Assembly (NCBI RefSeq): GCF_013185185.1
Contig: NZ_JAAZWE010000007.1
Coordinates: forward strand, 248,001-312,000
From: Saccharibacillus endophyticus
GTDB lineage: Bacteria > Bacillota > Bacilli > Paenibacillales > Paenibacillaceae
Length of the DNA: 64,000 bases
Reading direction: 5' to 3'
Of this stretch, positions 41,158 through 49,832 are shown one piece after another. Each line of letters begins with the position of its first letter. Positions within the stretch are counted from its first letter, which is position 1. A model generated the notes under the pieces. It was not told where the DNA came from, ran no database searches, and was given only the letters and a program-made list of their open reading frames with translations. A program made the translations under genes and the position numbers.

Positions 41158-41910
41158 ATGCGCATCAATAAGTACATTAGCGAGACCGGGTACTGTTCGC
41201 GCAGGGAAACGGATCGACTGATTGCTGCCGGGCGAATCACGATTAATGGAGAGACGTGCGCAGCCGGAGCGGAAGTGGAAGTCGGCGATGAGGTAAAGAT
41301 CGACGGACAACCTATTCCGCGGAAAGAAGCTCCCGTTTATCTGGCGCTCAATAAGCCTAGAGGCATCGTCTGCACGCATGCGAAAGGCGTTGCGGGGAAT
41401 ATTGCGGATTACGTGAATTATCCGGTGCGTATTTTTCCGATCGGACGGCTGGACAAGGATTCGGAAGGCTTGATTTTGCTCACCAATGACGGAAGCATCG
41501 TCAATCACATGATGCGGGCGGAGCACGGGCACGAGAAGGAGTACGTGGTCACGGTGGATAAGCCGGTTACCGCGGAGTTTCTGGAGCGGATGGCGGCAGG
41601 CGTGGAGATTATGAATACGGTGACTCTTCCGTGCCGGACTTACCGCATCGCGGAGCGGGTTTTCGGCATCGTGCTTACGCAGGGATTGAACCGTCAGATT
41701 CGGCGCATGTGCAAAGAGCTGGGCTATCGGGTGCTGGAACTGCGGCGAGAGCGGATCATGAATATCCAATTGGGCAGTTTGGAAATCGGGCAGCGGCGCG
41801 ATTTGAAGGCGGAAGAGCTGCAAGGATTGTTGGCAGCGCTGGACGGAGAAGTATTCTCTGCGTCACTTCCCGACAAGATAACCTGCCGCAAAGTAGGCGA
41901 TACGTGGTAA
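41158..41910 (+). CDS. rluF: 23S rRNA pseudouridine synthase, RluF type
   Basis: A 250-residue protein: N-terminal S4 RNA-binding domain (about 1-60; [22 protein letters not shown]) and a catalytic domain with [10 protein letters not shown], whose Asp attacks the target uridine. Further RluF-type blocks are [37 protein letters not shown] cut here into its key part GRLDKDSEG, and [11 protein letters not shown]. The RluF/RluB subfamily modifies helix 80-93 sites of 23S rRNA, RluF at U2604 (E. coli numbering). The start at 41158 matches family N-termini, although AAGGCGG abuts it closely; TTG at 41146 is the alternative. It is 46 bp upstream of the vWA gene and possibly co-transcribed with it. 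Confidence 0.88.
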   Translation: MRINKYISETGYCSRRETDRLIAAGRITINGETCAAGAEVEVGDEVKIDGQPIPRKEAPVYLALNKPRGIVCTHAKGVAGNIADYVNYPVRIFPIGRLDKDSEGLILLTNDGSIVNHMMRAEHGHEKEYVVTVDKPVTAEFLERMAAGVEIMNTVTLPCRTYRIAERVFGIVLTQGLNRQIRRMCKELGYRVLELRRERIMNIQLGSLEIGQRRDLKAEELQGLLAALDGEVFSASLPDKITCRKVGDTW

Positions 41911-41956
41911 AGTGGTGAAAAAGGCTACAATTACAGAAGTGAAGGGGCTGCTTTCG

Positions 41957-42628
41957 ATGTTTGAATTCGACCAGATACCGTTTGCCGCGGAATTTGCGGA
42001 AAATCCCGAGCCGAGATGTCCCTGCATTTTATTGCTGGACACTTCGTATTCGATGAGCGGGCAGCCGATCAATGAGCTGAACCGCGGGCTCTCCTCGTTT
42101 AAAGAAGAGCTGATGACCGATAGCATGTCGGTTAAACGCGTGGAATTGGCCGTGGTCAGCTTTGGACCCGTGCAGGCGACTTCCGATTTCGGAACGCCGG
42201 ATGACTTTTATCCGCCGATGCTGACTGCCAGCGGCAATACGCCGATGGGCGCAGCGATCGAAAAAGCGGTCTCGATGCTCGAAGAACGCAAAAATGTATA
42301 TAAGCAAAACGGAATTTCCTATTACCGTCCGTGGATTTTCCTGATTACCGACGGCGCGCCGACCGACGATTGGCAGCGTGCGGCCGCGCTCGTTCGCGAA
42401 GGCGAAGCGTCGAAGTCGTTTATGTTTTTCGCGGTCGGCGTCGAGAATGCGGATATGAACGTATTGAACCAGATTGCGACGCGCGCGCCTTTGAAGCTTA
42501 AAGGTTTGCGTTTTGCCGATCTGTTCTCCTGGTTGTCGAACTCGCTCAATTCGGTCTCGCATTCGACGCCCGGCGATCAGATTCGTTTGGAGAATCCGGC
42601 ATCGCCCGAAGGCTGGGCACTGATCTGA
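41957..42628 (+). CDS. vWA-domain protein, TerY-like (first gene of a vWA/PP2C/kinase triad)
   Basis: A 223-residue soluble protein made of one von Willebrand A domain. The metal-ion adhesion site D-T-S-Y-S ([11 protein letters not shown], near residue 29) is intact, with TPMG and [10 protein letters not shown] as the second and third site parts. It resembles TerY-type vWA proteins. A GAAGGGG site lies before ATG at 41957; GTG at 41912 is an alternative. The stop overlaps the next start in TGATG. vWA, PP2C and kinase genes in this order form the triad described in tellurite-resistance (Ter) and related stress contexts, where the vWA protein is thought to scaffold or be the target of reversible phosphorylation. 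Confidence 0.88.
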   Translation: MFEFDQIPFAAEFAENPEPRCPCILLLDTSYSMSGQPINELNRGLSSFKEELMTDSMSVKRVELAVVSFGPVQATSDFGTPDDFYPPMLTASGNTPMGAAIEKAVSMLEERKNVYKQNGISYYRPWIFLITDGAPTDDWQRAAALVREGEASKSFMFFAVGVENADMNVLNQIATRAPLKLKGLRFADLFSWLSNSLNSVSHSTPGDQIRLENPASPEGWALI

Positions 42629-43416
42629 TGTGGCGGCATGCAAATGCATCCGTGCGCGGTACCTCGCATGTGAAGACGGATAAACCTTGCCAGGACTCTT
42701 CCGTTTGTCGAACGTTTATCGATTGTAAGGGAGAAGAAGTGCTGCTTGCTGCTGCGTCGGACGGCGCAGGCAGCGCTTCGCGCTCGGACGTCGGATCGGA
42801 ACTGGCTTGTTCGATGTTTGCGGACGCGGTCGAGCGTCACCTGAAGAACGGAGGAAGCGTTGAAGAGCTGAGCCGCGAGTTTTGCGAAACTTGGCTCGGT
42901 CGTTTCCAGCGAGCGGTGCGAACCCGGGCGGCGAAGGCAGGCTGTCGTTCCCGCGAATTTGCCTGCACGTTCTTGGCGGCTGTAATCAGCGGAGAGACGG
43001 CAGTGTTCGTTCAGATCGGAGACGGCGCAATCGTATGCTCGGAGAAGGAGGGTGTCTACATGTGGGAATTCTGGCCTCAGCAAGGCGAATATGAAAATAC
43101 GACGTATTTCGCGACGCAAAGCAGCGCAAAGAAATTTTTGCAGCATAGCGTACATGTCGGTCGTTCCTGCAAAGAGGTCGCCGTATTTACGGACGGGCTT
43201 CAGCGTTTGGCGCTGCATTATCAGACGAAAACGGCTTACGAGCCTTTTTTCCGCCCCTTCTTCTCGGTGCTAAGAAAGTTGGAAACGGCGCAGGATAATC
43301 GTTATGATGATTCGCTTCGCGGGTTTCTTGATTCCGGGCGGGTAAACGAGCGCACGGATGACGACAAAACTTTGGTGCTGGCAACCCGGATCGACGCTCG
43401 GGAAGAACGATCATGA
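42628..43416 (+). CDS. PP2C-family serine/threonine phosphatase (second gene of the triad)
   Basis: A 262-residue metal-dependent phosphatase. Metal-binding motifs are D45-G-A-G (AASDGAGSASRSD), G131-D132-G133 (QIGDGAIV), FTDGL and the terminal D244-D-D (RTDDDKTLVL). The N-terminal HVKTDKPCQDSS region is typical of the PP2C_2 group found next to TerY-like proteins. It is coupled to both neighbours: it overlaps the vWA gene by one base and the kinase gene by four (ATGA). It should remove phosphates placed by the following kinase, on itself, the vWA protein or others. Confidence 0.9.
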   Translation: MWRHANASVRGTSHVKTDKPCQDSSVCRTFIDCKGEEVLLAAASDGAGSASRSDVGSELACSMFADAVERHLKNGGSVEELSREFCETWLGRFQRAVRTRAAKAGCRSREFACTFLAAVISGETAVFVQIGDGAIVCSEKEGVYMWEFWPQQGEYENTTYFATQSSAKKFLQHSVHVGRSCKEVAVFTDGLQRLALHYQTKTAYEPFFRPFFSVLRKLETAQDNRYDDSLRGFLDSGRVNERTDDDKTLVLATRIDAREERS

Positions 43417-45407
43417 AGCGGGCGGCCCGGATCGTAAATGGAAGCGGCGCGGAGGTTCGTTTCGGTCGGGAGTTGGGTCGAGGCGGCGAAGGTTCGGTGT
43501 TCGAGATCGAAGGTCGTTCCGATCTCGTTGCCAAGTTATATCATAAGCCGCTATCCAAAGAAAAACAGGATAAGATCGAAGCGATGGTTCGACTGAAGAC
43601 GGAGCGCTTGCTTCGCTTTACGGTTTGGCCGGTTGATGTGATGCGCGATGCCGGCCGGCGAGTGGTCGGGTTTTTGATGCCGTGCCTGAGCGGACAGGAG
43701 ATTCACAAGCTGTATGGGCCCAAAACAAGATTGACGGAGTTTCCGCAGGCGGGCTATTCGTTCTTGGTACATACCGCGGCTAACTTGGCGCGCGCTTTTG
43801 CAGCTGTGCACGAAGCCGGGCATGTAGTGGGAGATATCAATCACAGCAACTTTTACGTGACCGATCAGGCTACGATTCTGATGCTGGATTGCGATAGCTT
43901 TCAGGTGCAGTCCGGAGGCGCTCGATTCGGCTGCGACGTGGGGATTCCGATGTATATGCCGCCGGAGCTTCAGGGCGTAACGTCTTTCCGAGGCGTCGTG
44001 CGCAGCCGCAATCACGATAATTTCGGACTGGCCGTATTTATCTTCATGCTGCTATTCATGGGGCGTCATCCTTTTGCCGGCAAATATTCGGGAACAGGCG
44101 ATATGCCGATCGAACGAGCCATTCGCGAATTCCGTTTTGCTTACGGTTCTTCTTCGGCCGCGAGACAAATGCAACCGCCCCCCGGAGCACTGCCGCTGCA
44201 AGTTCTTCCGCCTGCCGTACAGGCATTGTTCGAGCGTGCTTTCGCGCAGGAGTCCATGACGCGCAGGCCTGACGCGCAAGAATGGATCGCTGCTTTGCAA
44301 GACATGAGCGGCGGTCTGATGCCTTGTTCCCGTAATCCCGCCCATCAATATCCTGCGCAGGCGAAGGCTTGCCCGTGGTGTGCGATGGAAGCCGCTACCG
44401 GCGGACTCTTATTCCGACCGGCGGACTCCGCGCAACGTATGGCTTCACAGGCTGGAAGCATGGGTGGAACCGGTTCAGGCATTGCGGCTGATTCGGCCGC
44501 CGGCTTCCAACTGCATCAGATCTGGGCACAAATCCAACGTGTACAGACTCCGGCTCCGGCTCGGACGCTGCCCGAGCCTTCGACGCTTGCGGCAGAACCT
44601 TCGGCTCCGGTCGCTGCTTATCTGAGAAGGCGCAAATGGCGCGGCGCGTTCTCGTTGGCGTCTTTGTTATCGGCGGCAGGGGTATGGATTTTCCTGCCGG
44701 GCTTTTGGATGATTACGGCTGGCGGATTGGTCGGCGTCAATCTGCTTTTGTTGATTGCCGGCGTCGGTCGCCGTTCGCTGCGTTCCGCGCGCAGCGAGGA
44801 GCGCGATCGGCTGCGCGAGCGCTGGAACGAATTATCCCTCCGCTACGCGGAAGCCAGCCGCCTTGCGCCATTCGCGGGCAAGTTGCGAGAATTGGAACAG
44901 GCAAAGCGCGAGTATATGGATTTGGAAGTGTTCAAGGCGACGGAACTGCGTCGTCTCGAAGCCAAGCAGCGCAGCGGCCAGATGCAGTTCCATTTGCGCC
45001 GCCATCGGATCGAACAAGCTCAGCTCGACGGGATCGGACCGGGTCGTAAAGCTTCTCTCGCCTTGTTCGGAATCGAGACGGCGCTCGAGGTCGAGACGCA
45101 CCGTCTGGCACGCGTTCCGGGCTTCGGTCCGGCCAATACCCGGATGCTGCTCGCTTGGCGCGATCGGATCGAACGCCGATTCGTATTCGATCCGACGGTC
45201 GGTAAAGTTCCCCAAGCCGAAATACTCGCGGTCGAGCGGACAGTCGAAGCTCGCACGCGCGACTTGGAGCGCAGGCTTAGTCTCGGAGCTTCGGAATTGG
45301 CGCGTCTCTCGGCGGGCATTCGTTCCCGGCAGGAAGCCGCCCTTAGAGAAGCCGGGGGAACGGCGCGCGCATTGGCCCAAGCCGAGTTGGACGTTAATGT
45401 GTTATAG
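43413..45407 (+). CDS. Membrane protein-kinase-like protein with zinc-ribbon, coiled coil and HhH motifs (third gene of the triad)
   Basis: A 664-residue protein. The kinase domain (about 10-300) has the Gly-loop LGRGGEGSVF (21-30), Lys41 in VAKLYHK, a catalytic loop GDINHSN with D141 and N146, the DFG-equivalent LDCDSF with D161, and YMPPE as APE. A CxxC zinc-ribbon-like piece (C305, H311, C320, C323) follows, then a hydrophobic segment (about 411-450, likely one or two membrane passes), a coiled coil (about 460-535) and two helix-hairpin-helix motifs (GIGPG near 541, GFGPAN near 570), which usually bind nucleic acid. All key kinase residues seem present apart from the HRD His, which is Gly. 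The HhH motifs suggest a DNA or RNA input. Terminator at 45435. Confidence 0.88.
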   Translation: MKRAARIVNGSGAEVRFGRELGRGGEGSVFEIEGRSDLVAKLYHKPLSKEKQDKIEAMVRLKTERLLRFTVWPVDVMRDAGRRVVGFLMPCLSGQEIHKLYGPKTRLTEFPQAGYSFLVHTAANLARAFAAVHEAGHVVGDINHSNFYVTDQATILMLDCDSFQVQSGGARFGCDVGIPMYMPPELQGVTSFRGVVRSRNHDNFGLAVFIFMLLFMGRHPFAGKYSGTGDMPIERAIREFRFAYGSSSAARQMQPPPGALPLQVLPPAVQALFERAFAQESMTRRPDAQEWIAALQDMSGGLMPCSRNPAHQYPAQAKACPWCAMEAATGGLLFRPADSAQRMASQAGSMGGTGSGIAADSAAGFQLHQIWAQIQRVQTPAPARTLPEPSTLAAEPSAPVAAYLRRRKWRGAFSLASLLSAAGVWIFLPGFWMITAGGLVGVNLLLLIAGVGRRSLRSARSEERDRLRERWNELSLRYAEASRLAPFAGKLRELEQAKREYMDLEVFKATELRRLEAKQRSGQMQFHLRRHRIEQAQLDGIGPGRKASLALFGIETALEVETHRLARVPGFGPANTRMLLAWRDRIERRFVFDPTVGKVPQAEILAVERTVEARTRDLERRLSLGASELARLSAGIRSRQEAALREAGGTARALAQAELDVNVL

Positions 45408-45434
45408 ACGAACCGATTTGGATCGTTATTCAAT

Positions 45435-45492
45435 AAAAAAACCGCTAAATCACCAGTCCTTATCCGGCTGCGGTGATTTAGCGGTTTTTTTA
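45435..45492. terminator. Bidirectional terminator after the triad
   Basis: AAACCGCTAAATCACC and GGTGATTTAGCGGTTT form a 16-bp stem flanked by A and T runs. Confidence 0.9.
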
Positions 45493-45618
45493 TTCGGTCG
45501 GATTCTTCTGCTGCGAACCGGACTTCGGCCTATATAAGATCATGTCTTTTTCTTCATTGCGCGCTGCTTTTTGTGCAAGGACGTCCTCGGATTTCGACTT
45601 CCTTGCTTGCATGTTCAT
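45490..45618 (-). CDS. Possible small protein, weak support
   Basis: A 42-residue reading frame on the minus strand (MNMQARKSKSEDVLAQKAAR... ending QKNPTE), charged and helical at the start. Its stop codon TAA touches the bidirectional terminator, as expected for a real gene. There is no convincing ribosome site, and the frame extends further upstream. No family recognised. Confidence 0.25.
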   Translation of the reverse strand: MNMQARKSKSEDVLAQKAARNEEKDMILYRPKSGSQQKNPTE

Positions 45619-45702
45619 TTTTTGTATATGTGCTTGGTCTATATTGTTCTTCAGGTAAAGCCGAGCAAGCACTTTTACATAAACCAAGGAGGGTTTTTGA
45701 AC

Positions 45703-48700
45703 ATGAAGAGGAGAGTCAGCCTGCTGCTGATCGGCCTGTTATTCGTTGTGCAGATCTTGCAGGGGTTCGGATTTGCGGGCATCGCAAGCGCGGAAGAAAC
45801 GGCAGCGACGATCGAACAGTCCGCAACGGCAGAACAGGCAAATACGGCGGGATCTATAGATGTCGCGCCGGAAGATACAGGAATTGCGCCAAATACACAG
45901 GGGCAAGAAGATTCCGAACTACCGGTACCGGAAGAAACCGGCACCGAAGAAAGCACAACCGGCAATCCGGCTTCGGATGAGCTCGGCGAAGAAGACGCCG
46001 ATGCGTTGCCGGATGAAGATGTCGCTAACGAGGAAAAAGATACCGATGCGGAAACTCAGGCTGAAGAAGCTGCAGAGGAACGACCTGCTCAGGCGATCGA
46101 AAAAAACTTGATCGACAGCGTGTCCTTGACAATCATGAACGGGCAGGGCGAATTCATCGCCTATGATCCCGATACGCTGTATGAGCAAAATGCGGTTATC
46201 GATTTGGCTTATACCTGGTCGATCCCTGACGATCATGAGTACCAGGCAGGCGACTGGTACGAGTTCGAACTGCCGAAAGAATTCGTCTTGGAGCGTGACC
46301 TGCAAGGTGAACTGAAATTCGGCAGCGATTCGGTAGGTACTTTCGAAATGAGCAAGTCTGATCGCAAAATCAAAATGACGTTCAACGACTTCATCAAAGA
46401 CTACAACAATATCAAAGGCGAACTGTTTGCACGCACGACTTTCAATTTGCAGGAGTTTTCAAGCGGCAAAGAAACGACCGTCGTTTTCCCCGTTAACGAA
46501 AATCTGCCTCCTTTTACATTCAAAATCAAATCGGCGGTAAAAGAATCGATCGAGAAAAAAGGAGAGGTAGACAAAAAGTTCGCCGGTCGCGTGATCACCT
46601 GGACGGTCGACTTCAATAAAACGCAGGAAAATGTAGCAAACGCCGTCCTGAACGATCCGATTCAAACCGGCCTGGAATTGGATAAAAGTTCGGTCGAAAT
46701 TTATAAACTGAATGTCGGCCTCGACGGCTCGGTCTCTCAGGGCGAACAAGTATCGAGCATGATTCCGGAAGACGGATCGGATCTTGTTTTGAAATTCGGA
46801 ACTATCGATTCGGCTTACCGGGTCGTGTACAAAACAAACATTACGGAAAATGTCGAAGGAGAACAGATCTATACCAATACCGCCACGCTCGACGGAGACG
46901 GACTGGCAGAGCCGCCGACCGCTACAGCGACGGTCTCGACTTCTTTCGGCAAGCTGCTGGACAAGACCTACGTAGATAACAGCTACAATTCTGTCAAGCA
47001 GAGCGCAACATGGAAAATCTACTATAACTACGGCTTGAACACGATCGCCGAAGCCGACGCCGTGCTCAAAGACACATTTGACGGACAGCAGAAGCTGGTC
47101 GACGGCGCGAACGGCATCACGGTTTACCGGATCGACGCTCCTGCGAAAAACGGCGACGAGTCCGGAAAAATCAAAGTTGACCTTAACGATGCGTATACGG
47201 TCGACGAAAGCTCGGACGGTTTCGAACTCCGATTCAAAGGAGACGTTACCTCCGCTTACATGATCGAATACAGCACGCAGGCAATCAATCCCGTGTATAA
47301 CAACGACGGACAGTTCGTCAATACCGTCGAAAGCGGCGGGAAGACAGCCAGCGACGAAGTCGGTACCGGCCAAGTTTACGGAATCAAAAACTACGTCGAT
47401 AAAAGCGCGAATTACGTAGACAAAACGATCGGCTGGAAAATCGAAATCAATAAAAACGATCCGAAAAGAACGATGGAAAACGTGAAGATCCAAGATACGT
47501 TTACCAACCGCGGACTTGAGCTGGTCGAAAACTCCTTCGTGATCGAAGGTCCGGACGGCGAGCTTAAGGAGGGAGACGATTATACGTTTGCCTTGCGCAA
47601 CGACGCTCAAGGGAATCCCGAAGGATTCGATATCGTCTTTATCGGAAACCATGCCACAACTTCGGACAGCTACACTTTGACTTACCTGACGAAGTTCGAC
47701 ACGGATCGTTTGAGTTCCGGAAAGACCAAGTTTCTTAACGACGCCGTCGTGACCTGGGCGGACGAATCGGGATCCCATACCGTCAACACGGGGGACGATT
47801 TCGAACCGAACGCAAAAGCTTTGAACAACGGTTATAAGTCCGGAAGCTATAACGCGATCAACAAAAAGATCAGTTGGACGATCGGCGTCAATTACAATCT
47901 GAAAGAAGTAGATTCGGCTTCGATCGTGGATACGCTGACTCACGGGCAAAAACCGGACCTAAGCAGCATCCGAGTTCACGAAATGCGGATCGACGCCAAG
48001 GATTCCTCCGGCAATAAAATCGCCGCAGGCGATCTTGTGAAAGATACGGAATACACCGTCGGATACGTTCCGGCCGTCGATTACGACCCGGCAACAGATA
48101 CGGTAAGCGGAACGCTGACCGTCACGTTCAAAAATGCCATCCCGGCAGGAAAAGGCTATATCCTTACCTTCGACACCAGCCTTGAAAACCTCGTGACGAC
48201 GGCTTCCATACCGAATACGGCCGTGCTGAACAGCGGTACGAATCCGGTTTCCAAGCAATTGAAAGCTTCCGCTTCGGTAGCGACGGGCGGAGAATTCGTG
48301 AAGAAAGAAGGCAAGCAGGACGCGGAGGACGAGGACGTCATCGACTGGACGATCTGGATCAACCGCGGACAATCCACAGTAGATAAAGCCGTGCTCGAAG
48401 ACCGACCTAGTGCCAACCAATTGTTTATGAAAGACCTGGATACATTCAAACTTTACGCGACGAAGGTATCGGAAAAAGGAGTCGTGACCAAAGACGATAG
48501 CCGAATGCTCGAACGCGGCAAAGACTATACGATCGAGTTCAAAACCGATCAAAACGGAGCCGAAACCTTCACCTTGAATTTCCTTCGCACTATCACTACA
48601 GCTTACGTGTTGGAATACCAAACGTTGACTACCGCCCAAAGCGGAGTGGAAGTATTCAACAATGCTGTCTTCAGCGGGGAAAACGCGCGCAAAATCAGCG

Positions 48701-49695
48701 GCACCGACGAAGGCAAAGTAAAAGTGATGAGATCCGTCGGAGGAGGAACGGGCAGCGGCGAGAATTACCGATTGACCGTTCTTAAAGTTCAAGAAGGTTC
48801 CGAAAGCACCGTTCTGGCGGGTGCCGAATTCAAGCTTGAACGCGTAAGAAAAGGAAAGATCAGTCTGATCGGCATCCAAACGACCGATTCGGAAGGGAAA
48901 ATCGAATTCAACAATCTGTTGTTGGGCGACTACCTGCTGACGGAAACGAAAGCTCCCGCAGGATACGTGCTCGATGACGAACCGCTGCCGCTAACGATCA
49001 AAAGCGTCGGCGACGGAGGAGAAGCCAACAACCTGCGAACCGTTACCAATCAAAAAAATCCGGAACCTCCGGTGACGCCGCCGGGTCCTCCGGTCACTCC
49101 GGAACCTCCGGTAACGCCTCCGGGCCCGCCGATCACGCCGGAGACTCCGGAAACACCTCCGGGTCCTCCGATTACGCCTCCGGAGACACCGGTCGATCCT
49201 CCGGTAACGCCTCCGGTTGATCCGGCGCCGGAAACGCCGACGCCTAAGCCGCCGGGCCTGTATTTCCCGCAACTGCCGCTTCCGACGCCTCTGATCGTAT
49301 TGCCGGAAGACGGTACGCCTTCGGGAGGACTTGAAGTCGATCCTGACCCGGTTACGCCGACTCCGGAGGCACCGATCGTGCCTGAAGCGCCGGTTGAAGT
49401 TCCTTCCGCGGTTCAACCGGTTCCGCAGCCTGTACCGGACGACGACTTGAATCTGCTTGACGAGACGCCTAGAGGCGGTCTGGATATTAATCCGGACCCG
49501 TCCGTCCCTGATGTGCCGACACAGTCTACGGACTCTTCGGTTCCGTCCGGATCGCCCGAGTTTACGAACGGTCTGCTGCCGCAAACCGGCGAAACCGGCG
49601 CGTTCCCGATGCGGGCGCTGGGCTTCGCGATGATTCTGGTCGGAGCAATCGGCTTCACATTGATTCGAAAGAAAAAGCTCAACGAACAAAAATGA
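45703..49695 (+). CDS. LPQTG-anchored adhesin with collagen-binding-type repeats
   Basis: A 1330-residue surface protein: signal peptide (about 1-31), an acidic Glu-rich region (about 32-130), a series of Ig-like domains of the bacterial collagen-adhesin type (about 135-1015; recurring KxYVDNSYN/KNYVDKSANYVDKTIGWK, VNYNLKEVDSASIVDTL and AYxLxYxT strands), one CnaB/SpaA domain (about 1020-1110; FKLERV and ETKAPAGYVLDDEP), a Pro-rich wall-spanning region with PPV/ITPP repeats, and a C-terminal sorting signal L1292-P-Q-T-G, hydrophobic helix and RKKKLNEQK tail. It should be linked to peptidoglycan by a class A-type sortase; no sortase gene is in the window. AAGGAGGG precedes the ATG at 45703. 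Confidence 0.93.
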   Translation: MKRRVSLLLIGLLFVVQILQGFGFAGIASAEETAATIEQSATAEQANTAGSIDVAPEDTGIAPNTQGQEDSELPVPEETGTEESTTGNPASDELGEEDADALPDEDVANEEKDTDAETQAEEAAEERPAQAIEKNLIDSVSLTIMNGQGEFIAYDPDTLYEQNAVIDLAYTWSIPDDHEYQAGDWYEFELPKEFVLERDLQGELKFGSDSVGTFEMSKSDRKIKMTFNDFIKDYNNIKGELFARTTFNLQEFSSGKETTVVFPVNENLPPFTFKIKSAVKESIEKKGEVDKKFAGRVITWTVDFNKTQENVANAVLNDPIQTGLELDKSSVEIYKLNVGLDGSVSQGEQVSSMIPEDGSDLVLKFGTIDSAYRVVYKTNITENVEGEQIYTNTATLDGDGLAEPPTATATVSTSFGKLLDKTYVDNSYNSVKQSATWKIYYNYGLNTIAEADAVLKDTFDGQQKLVDGANGITVYRIDAPAKNGDESGKIKVDLNDAYTVDESSDGFELRFKGDVTSAYMIEYSTQAINPVYNNDGQFVNTVESGGKTASDEVGTGQVYGIKNYVDKSANYVDKTIGWKIEINKNDPKRTMENVKIQDTFTNRGLELVENSFVIEGPDGELKEGDDYTFALRNDAQGNPEGFDIVFIGNHATTSDSYTLTYLTKFDTDRLSSGKTKFLNDAVVTWADESGSHTVNTGDDFEPNAKALNNGYKSGSYNAINKKISWTIGVNYNLKEVDSASIVDTLTHGQKPDLSSIRVHEMRIDAKDSSGNKIAAGDLVKDTEYTVGYVPAVDYDPATDTVSGTLTVTFKNAIPAGKGYILTFDTSLENLVTTASIPNTAVLNSGTNPVSKQLKASASVATGGEFVKKEGKQDAEDEDVIDWTIWINRGQSTVDKAVLEDRPSANQLFMKDLDTFKLYATKVSEKGVVTKDDSRMLERGKDYTIEFKTDQNGAETFTLNFLRTITTAYVLEYQTLTTAQSGVEVFNNAVFSGENARKISGTDEGKVKVMRSVGGGTGSGENYRLTVLKVQEGSESTVLAGAEFKLERVRKGKISLIGIQTTDSEGKIEFNNLLLGDYLLTETKAPAGYVLDDEPLPLTIKSVGDGGEANNLRTVTNQKNPEPPVTPPGPPVTPEPPVTPPGPPITPETPETPPGPPITPPETPVDPPVTPPVDPAPETPTPKPPGLYFPQLPLPTPLIVLPEDGTPSGGLEVDPDPVTPTPEAPIVPEAPVEVPSAVQPVPQPVPDDDLNLLDETPRGGLDINPDPSVPDVPTQSTDSSVPSGSPEFTNGLLPQTGETGAFPMRALGFAMILVGAIGFTLIRKKKLNEQK

Positions 49696-49751
49696 CCGGC
49701 AAACCCGCAAGACATTCTTACCCCACCTTTTAATCCGGCAATTCACGAGTA

Positions 49752-49797
49752 AAAAAAGCCATCCTCGACGCGTGCATGCGCGTCGAAGATGGCTTTT
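49752..49797. terminator. Terminator between adhesin and response-regulator genes
   Basis: AAAAGCCATCCTCGACGCG and CGCGTCGAAGATGGCTTTT with loop TGCATG; it serves both convergent genes. Confidence 0.92.
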
Positions 49798-49832
49798 CGG
49801 CTTTCATAAAAAAGCGGAGCTCAGCCGGAATC

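Noticed and set aside
46459-47949. 496-codon open frame on the minus strand
   Set aside because: Antisense to the adhesin gene; its translation is a mirror of repeat codons and has no domain.
49060-49240. Short CCTCCGG/CCGGTAACG-like direct repeats
   Set aside because: They encode the Pro-Pro-Val/Ile-Thr-Pro wall-spanning repeats of the adhesin and need no other explanation.
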